Made by a program: the position numbers and the translations under genes
Shown: piece after piece, positions 14,075-17,139 of the stretch
Layout of the letters: each line of letters opens with the position of its first letter
Position numbering within the stretch: position 1 is the stretch's first letter
The notes under the pieces: model-generated
Seen by the model: only the letters and a program-made list of their open reading frames with translations
Databases searched by the model: none
Told to the model about the DNA's origin: nothing
Source: JAEXNA01 sp050486105
GTDB taxonomy: Bacteria; Vulcanimicrobiota; Xenobia; Xenobiales; JADMJV01
NCBI GenBank assembly: GCA_050486105.1
Contig: JBJHCR010000110.1
Span: 1-17,139, forward strand
Direction of reading: 5' to 3'
DNA: 17,139 nucleotides

Positions 14075-14590
14075 ATGCGAAATTTTCTTTCATACCTACC
14101 AGGCTGGTTTCGCCTCTTGGCTCTCGCCTCGGTAGCGATCGTCACCTATGGACTTTCCACCGTGTCGGAGCAAGAAACCACTTCATCTGCCGAGGTAACC
14201 CCCCAAGCGTCAGAGCTGCTGGAGACCCTCTGGCTGGACCGGGTTCCCGAAATGATGCACGACAGCTGGCAAGGATATCTCTTCACCCCCGACAACGTTG
14301 GACTCTCTATCAAGGCCGAGTCGGCCTTCAAACTCACTCTTGAAATCTTTGAGTTTCAACTACGAAAAAACACCATCCGATGGCACTTCCCCCACGACGG
14401 AACCAAAGCCCAGACCCAGTACACCATCGAGAAACTGAAAAAACCGACCAAGCACTTTGACCGGCAATTGACGATTGAAAACGACCCCAAGAACGACGGG
14501 AAAACCAAGGTTTACTTCACCGGCCCCGAATTCGCCAACAGTGCGACCATCGAAAGACTGGCGCCTGGGGCACTCCAAGCTGTACAGAAC
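14075..14590 (+). CDS. Unidentified membrane-anchored or exported protein, cut by a gap
   Basis: I do not recognise this family. The start is ATG at 14075 with AAGGAG six bases upstream, a strong ribosome-binding site. 172 codons are visible before the Ns. Residues ~9-30 (PGWFRLLALASVAIVTYGLS) form a single hydrophobic segment, either an uncleaved anchor or a signal peptide, so the rest lies outside the cytoplasm. The remainder is hydrophilic and has alternating strand-like stretches (YLFTPDNVGLSIKAESAFKL, FEFQLRKNTIRWHFPH, KTKVYFTGPEFA), suggesting a beta-rich soluble domain. After the gap, an AAT CTT TAG immediately followed by a strong terminator probably contains its stop (14607-14609), so only a short stretch may be missing. 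It diverges from the kinase gene and could share its control region. A role as kinase substrate or partner is speculation. Confidence 0.7.
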
Positions 14591-14600
14591 NNNNNNNNNN
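14591..14600. other. Ten-N assembly gap inside the unidentified exported-protein gene
   Basis: The flanks GTACAGAAC and AATCTTTAG share no exact overlap, so the missing length is unknown. The open frame running across it into the dehydrogenase gene is accidental. Confidence 0.9.
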
Positions 14601-14626
14601 AATCTTTAGCTCAATTGTGTTCCGTT

Positions 14627-14659
14627 AGCCCGAGGAGCCCCTGGGCTCCTCGGGCTTTC
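14627..14659 (+). terminator. Strong intrinsic terminator after the exported-protein gene
   Basis: AGCCCGAGGAGCCC (14627-14640) is perfectly complementary to GGGCTCCTCGGGCT (14643-14656), effectively a 12-base-pair GC-rich stem with a six-base loop, followed by TTT CC. It starts 18 bases after a TAG and ends 34 bases before the dehydrogenase ATG. The U-tail is short but the stem is very stable. Confidence 0.75.
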
Positions 14660-14692
14660 CATTCCCAAATTCTGCGTACAGCGAGCCATACA

Positions 14693-15730
14693 ATGCGCCA
14701 ACTCTATCTGCAAGCACCTACCGTCCTCAAGCTTAGGGAAATTGACGACCCTGTAGCCTCTGCAGGAGAACTGATCGTTGAGGTTCGTGGTGCGACCACC
14801 TGTGGCACAGACCTCAAAACTTTCCGCCGTGGACATCCTAAGTTTCCCATGCCGACTCCGTTCGGACACGAGTTTTCAGGGGTCGTCAGCGAGGTGGGTT
14901 CGGGCCTTTCAGATCGCTTCAGTGTGGGCGACGAAATCATGAGTGCGCCCACAGCACCGTGCCAAGAATGTCCACTGTGTCGCCGAGGACTGCCCAATCT
15001 TTGTCCCACTTGTATGGACCGCCTCATCTTGGGCGCCTTTGCTGAGAAAGTGCGTATACCGGCCCATATCGTTGCTCAGAATGTCTACCGGAAACCACCG
15101 GAGATCGATTTCTACGAAGCGGCCTTGATGGAACCCTTGGCCTGCGCCGTCTACGGACAGCAAATGCTGGGCTCCCTAGAAGGAAAGACCGTCGCGATCA
15201 TCGGAGCAGGGCCCATTGGGCTCTTGCATCAGATGTTGGCCTCAAGGCAGAACCCGGAAAAATTGATTGTTCTTGGCCGGAGAGCTGCCAGACTTCAGCT
15301 CTCAGAATCCATAGGCGCCGACCTAGTCATCGACACGGACCAAGTCGATGACCTAGATACTGCCATCTCTCAAGCCACTTCTCATCGAGGAGCGGACGTC
15401 CTGATAGAATGCACAGGACAAGCAGGGGTCTGGCAGGCCTCGATACGAGCCACAGCACCGGGTGGAATCACGCTCTTGTTCGGAGGCTGCCCCGGTGGAA
15501 CCCAGGTAGATTTCCCCATGGATGAAATCTGGCGAAAAGCCCTCACCGTGTTGGGAGTTTTCCACTTCACTCCGGAGGCGGTCGCAGAAGCCAGGCGGCA
15601 TCTCTCATCAGGGCTTCTACCAGTGAAGCATCTCATCACTGAGATTCGTCCCATGTCGGATTTCGAAAACATCTTCCGTGATTTAGGCGAGGGGAAGGCC
15701 GTGAAGTACGGCATAATGCCGTGGTGTTAG
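14693..15730 (+). CDS. Zinc-dependent medium-chain alcohol/polyol dehydrogenase
   Basis: A cytoplasmic MDR-family oxidoreductase (sorbitol/threonine dehydrogenase-like), 345 residues, oxidising a secondary alcohol such as a polyol. Catalytic zinc ligands are C37 (CGTD), H59-E60 (FGHEFSG) and probably E147 (LMEPLA). The structural zinc site is complete: C90, C93, C96 and C104 (C-x2-C-x2-C-x7-C). The nucleotide-binding motif GAGPIG is at 171-176. The second beta strand ends IVLGRR (192-197): no acidic residue, and two arginines, which favours NADP(H) over NAD(H). I start at ATG 14693, because the longer in-frame extension runs back through the terminator hairpin and the gap. No clear ribosome-binding site precedes it. 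Its promoter must overlap the terminator or lie in the gap. The creatininase-family gene follows 22 bases later and is probably co-transcribed. The substrate is unknown. Confidence 0.92.
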   Translation: MRQLYLQAPTVLKLREIDDPVASAGELIVEVRGATTCGTDLKTFRRGHPKFPMPTPFGHEFSGVVSEVGSGLSDRFSVGDEIMSAPTAPCQECPLCRRGLPNLCPTCMDRLILGAFAEKVRIPAHIVAQNVYRKPPEIDFYEAALMEPLACAVYGQQMLGSLEGKTVAIIGAGPIGLLHQMLASRQNPEKLIVLGRRAARLQLSESIGADLVIDTDQVDDLDTAISQATSHRGADVLIECTGQAGVWQASIRATAPGGITLLFGGCPGGTQVDFPMDEIWRKALTVLGVFHFTPEAVAEARRHLSSGLLPVKHLITEIRPMSDFENIFRDLGEGKAVKYGIMPWC

Positions 15731-15752
15731 TCAACACAGGAGATTCTTTGCA

Positions 15753-16778
15753 ATGATCCACAACCTGGCAGAGTTGACCTGGGTCGAACTCGATGCCTTA
15801 AACCGGGACACCACAGCCCTGCTGTTTCCAATTTCTCCCCTCGAACAACACGGACCCCACTTGCCCATTGGTTTGGACCTTTTTGGAGCCGAGTTCCTCG
15901 CCCGTAAAGTGGCTGAAGGGTTTGATAGCACCCACCCCGACTGGAACACCTTGCTGGTCCCCGCACTTCCTATCGGCTCCAACGCCTTCGATATGCCGGG
16001 TGGGATGTTCAGCAGCCAGCGCCTCCTACGGGACACCTTGATTCAATATCTTTCCTGCCATGCCCGTCACGGATTTAAGAACATGCTCTTGCTCAGCGTC
16101 CACGGCGGGACCGGCCATTTAGTGGCCCTCGAAGAAGCTACCAGTGTGGTCAATAAGAAATTTGAAGCTCGAACAGTGGCACCAACAGGGGCGCTCGCCA
16201 TGAAGTATTTCACGGGAGCCTACGATGAGGAACTCTCAGCCGTCCTTGGGAGAAGTTTCAGCGAGGAAGAAATCCGCTTCCTCCGCTGCGATTGGCACGC
16301 CGGTTGGTGGGAAACGTCTCTGATGCTGCTGATCTCAGAGGCCATGGTCAAGGAAGATTTTCGCGATGTGAAACCTGTCGTGGTAGAAGATTTTAGGAAG
16401 ATCGGGGACGAACTCATCCGTAAGGCCGGGGGAGGTCAGGGTGTGTTGGGAGCTCCTCACTTAGCGAGCAAAGAGTTTGCTCAGGCTCTCATCGATCTCT
16501 TGGTCCGTGATACCGTGACCATCATGGAACGGATTTTGGTCTCTGGACAAAAGGTTTCTGCTGACGAGCGCAGCCCGCTGTTTAGCATACCATTTCTTCG
16601 CACCGACTTTATGCGACAATCTGTGGCCGTTGGGGCCGGTGTTCTGCTCACCCTGATCGGAGGTATTCCGATCATCGAAGCGGTCCGCCAAGGACTGCGA
16701 TCGGTCCCTGGCGGTGATGCCTCGGCTCTCCTCAACAACTTAGAGCCCGACAAGCCCTCCGAGACGAATTCAGAGTAA
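15753..16778 (+). CDS. Creatininase-family amidohydrolase with a C-terminal membrane helix
   Basis: Members are metal-dependent hydrolases (creatinine amidohydrolase, MftE peptidase, FAPy deformylase-like) acting on C-N bonds. Motifs: PISPLEQHGPHLPIGLD (26-42) with metal ligands E31, H33 and D42; LLSVHGGTGH (113-122) with H117; and DWHAGWWETSLML (180-192) with H182 and E187; then GQGVLGAP (229-236). The position matching Glu122 of Pseudomonas creatininase is Gly119, which makes true creatininase activity doubtful. The length of 341 exceeds the usual ~240-260: after the domain, residues ~289-309 (QSVAVGAGVLLTLIGGIPII) form a predicted membrane helix followed by a polar tail. The start is ATG at 15753, with AGGAG ten bases upstream. 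It lies 22 bases after the dehydrogenase gene, suggesting one operon. It ends 13 bases from the convergent mutS stop, with no terminator seen between. Confidence 0.9.
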   Translation: MIHNLAELTWVELDALNRDTTALLFPISPLEQHGPHLPIGLDLFGAEFLARKVAEGFDSTHPDWNTLLVPALPIGSNAFDMPGGMFSSQRLLRDTLIQYLSCHARHGFKNMLLLSVHGGTGHLVALEEATSVVNKKFEARTVAPTGALAMKYFTGAYDEELSAVLGRSFSEEEIRFLRCDWHAGWWETSLMLLISEAMVKEDFRDVKPVVVEDFRKIGDELIRKAGGGQGVLGAPHLASKEFAQALIDLLVRDTVTIMERILVSGQKVSADERSPLFSIPFLRTDFMRQSVAVGAGVLLTLIGGIPIIEAVRQGLRSVPGGDASALLNNLEPDKPSETNSE

Positions 16779-16791
16779 ACTCTTCAGCAGT

Positions 16792-17139
16792 TCAGTTTTC
16801 CCCATCGGCTCTAACGGCGATAGATGACTGCCAGGTCTTCAATAGGGCCAGAGCTTCAGCAGACTCTAAGCTCTCCAGGTCTAGAGCCTTCAACTTGCTC
16901 AGGATGTCCTCCGGACTCTTGTCCAGCGCAAAAAGATCGAGCTGCTCGCCCTGGGGAAGCACTCTATCGTCGCGAGCGCTGGCTTGGCCTCGCTCGAGTC
17001 GCTCGAGCAGGGTGCGAGCCCGTTGAAGCACTTGCTCGGGAACCCCGGCCAGGGCGGCAACGTGAACACCATAACTGCGGTCGGCACCACCGGTCACGAT
17101 CCGATGGAGAAATACCACGCTATCTCGGTCCTCGCGCAC
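16792..17139 (-). CDS. mutS: DNA mismatch repair protein MutS, C-terminal fragment
   Basis: The frame enters from the right edge and encodes the last 115 residues of MutS, which recognises mismatched DNA and recruits MutL. The first visible codon is an internal GTG (Val). SVVFLHRIVTGGADRSYGVH and VAALAGVPEQVLQRARTLLE (residues 7-45) match the conserved end of the ATPase domain and the following helix-turn-helix. QLDLFALD and the LDLESLESAEALALLKTWQ helix match the C-terminal tail common to bacterial MutS1. This tail, with the SYG(V/I)HVA motif, distinguishes it from MutS2, which would carry a Smr domain. It is convergent with the creatininase-family gene. Confidence 0.93.
   Translation of the reverse strand: MREDRDSVVFLHRIVTGGADRSYGVHVAALAGVPEQVLQRARTLLERLERGQASARDDRVLPQGEQLDLFALDKSPEDILSKLKALDLESLESAEALALLKTWQSSIAVRADGEN

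Noticed and set aside
13959..14093. N-terminal extension of the kinase to an ATG at 14093
   Set aside because: The extra 45 residues are Arg/Ser-rich with no similarity, and they would overlap the divergent gene's start region. The ATG at 13958 begins a normal kinase N-terminus.
14075..15730. A single 551-residue fused protein (exported domain plus zinc dehydrogenase)
   Set aside because: The frame is continuous only because ten Ns are read as codons. A strong terminator hairpin and a TAG in the likely true frame lie between the two genes.
1..17139. tRNA or rRNA genes, CRISPR arrays, insertion sequences, phage or toxin-antitoxin genes
   Set aside because: I looked for cloverleaf-like repeats, regular spacer arrays, transposase motifs and small paired frames on both strands and saw none I could support.

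Overview
This window looks like a housekeeping stretch of a draft or metagenome-assembled bacterial genome. It has mixed GC of roughly the low-to-mid fifties and two ten-N gaps (13088-13097 and 14591-14600). Three exported-protein signals (two lipoboxes and one signal-peptidase-I type), a murein lytic transglycosylase, a lipid-anchored cytochrome c and a bacterial Ser/Thr kinase point to a Gram-negative-type, respiring bacterium. I cannot assign a phylum from the sequence. Non-ATG starts are frequent: TTG is the only or SD-favoured start of five genes, and GTG of three more.

Layout. From 1 to 13958 everything is on the minus strand, so transcription runs right to left: Ser/Thr kinase (12977-13958), lipoprotein cytochrome c (12244-12807), a 991-residue FAD/Fe-S dehydrogenase (9038-12013), chorismate synthase aroC, a SIS-domain sugar-phosphate protein, a 138-residue membrane-anchored FliG-N-like protein, an XdhC/CoxI-family protein, a lytic transglycosylase, hpf with its own terminator, an S41 C-terminal processing peptidase, miaB, and an unidentified reading frame that leaves the left edge. 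On the plus strand, diverging from the kinase, lie an unidentified membrane-anchored protein (cut by the second gap), a strong terminator, a zinc alcohol-dehydrogenase-type oxidoreductase and a creatininase-family hydrolase. The last 350 bases hold the C-terminus of mutS on the minus strand, convergent with the creatininase gene.

How the genes fit together. Several junctions are tightly coupled: peptidase/miaB overlap by 4 bases (GTGA), and FAD dehydrogenase/aroC and SIS/FliG-like each overlap by 8 bases (ATGTTTAG and GTGTTTAG). The miaB stop lies inside the start of the left-edge frame. The cytochrome c and FAD/Fe-S genes could form an electron-transfer pair, though a hairpin and about 230 bases separate them. 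The dehydrogenase and creatininase genes are 22 bases apart and may be a small catabolic module. I see no tRNA, rRNA, CRISPR array, transposon or phage gene.

Most interesting points: the first gap appears to be an artefact, because its flanks share TGCAAT and merging them restores an intact 321-residue kinase; an XdhC - FliG-like - SIS cluster of unclear purpose; a creatininase homologue with an added C-terminal membrane helix; and a reading frame without an ATG start at the left edge.
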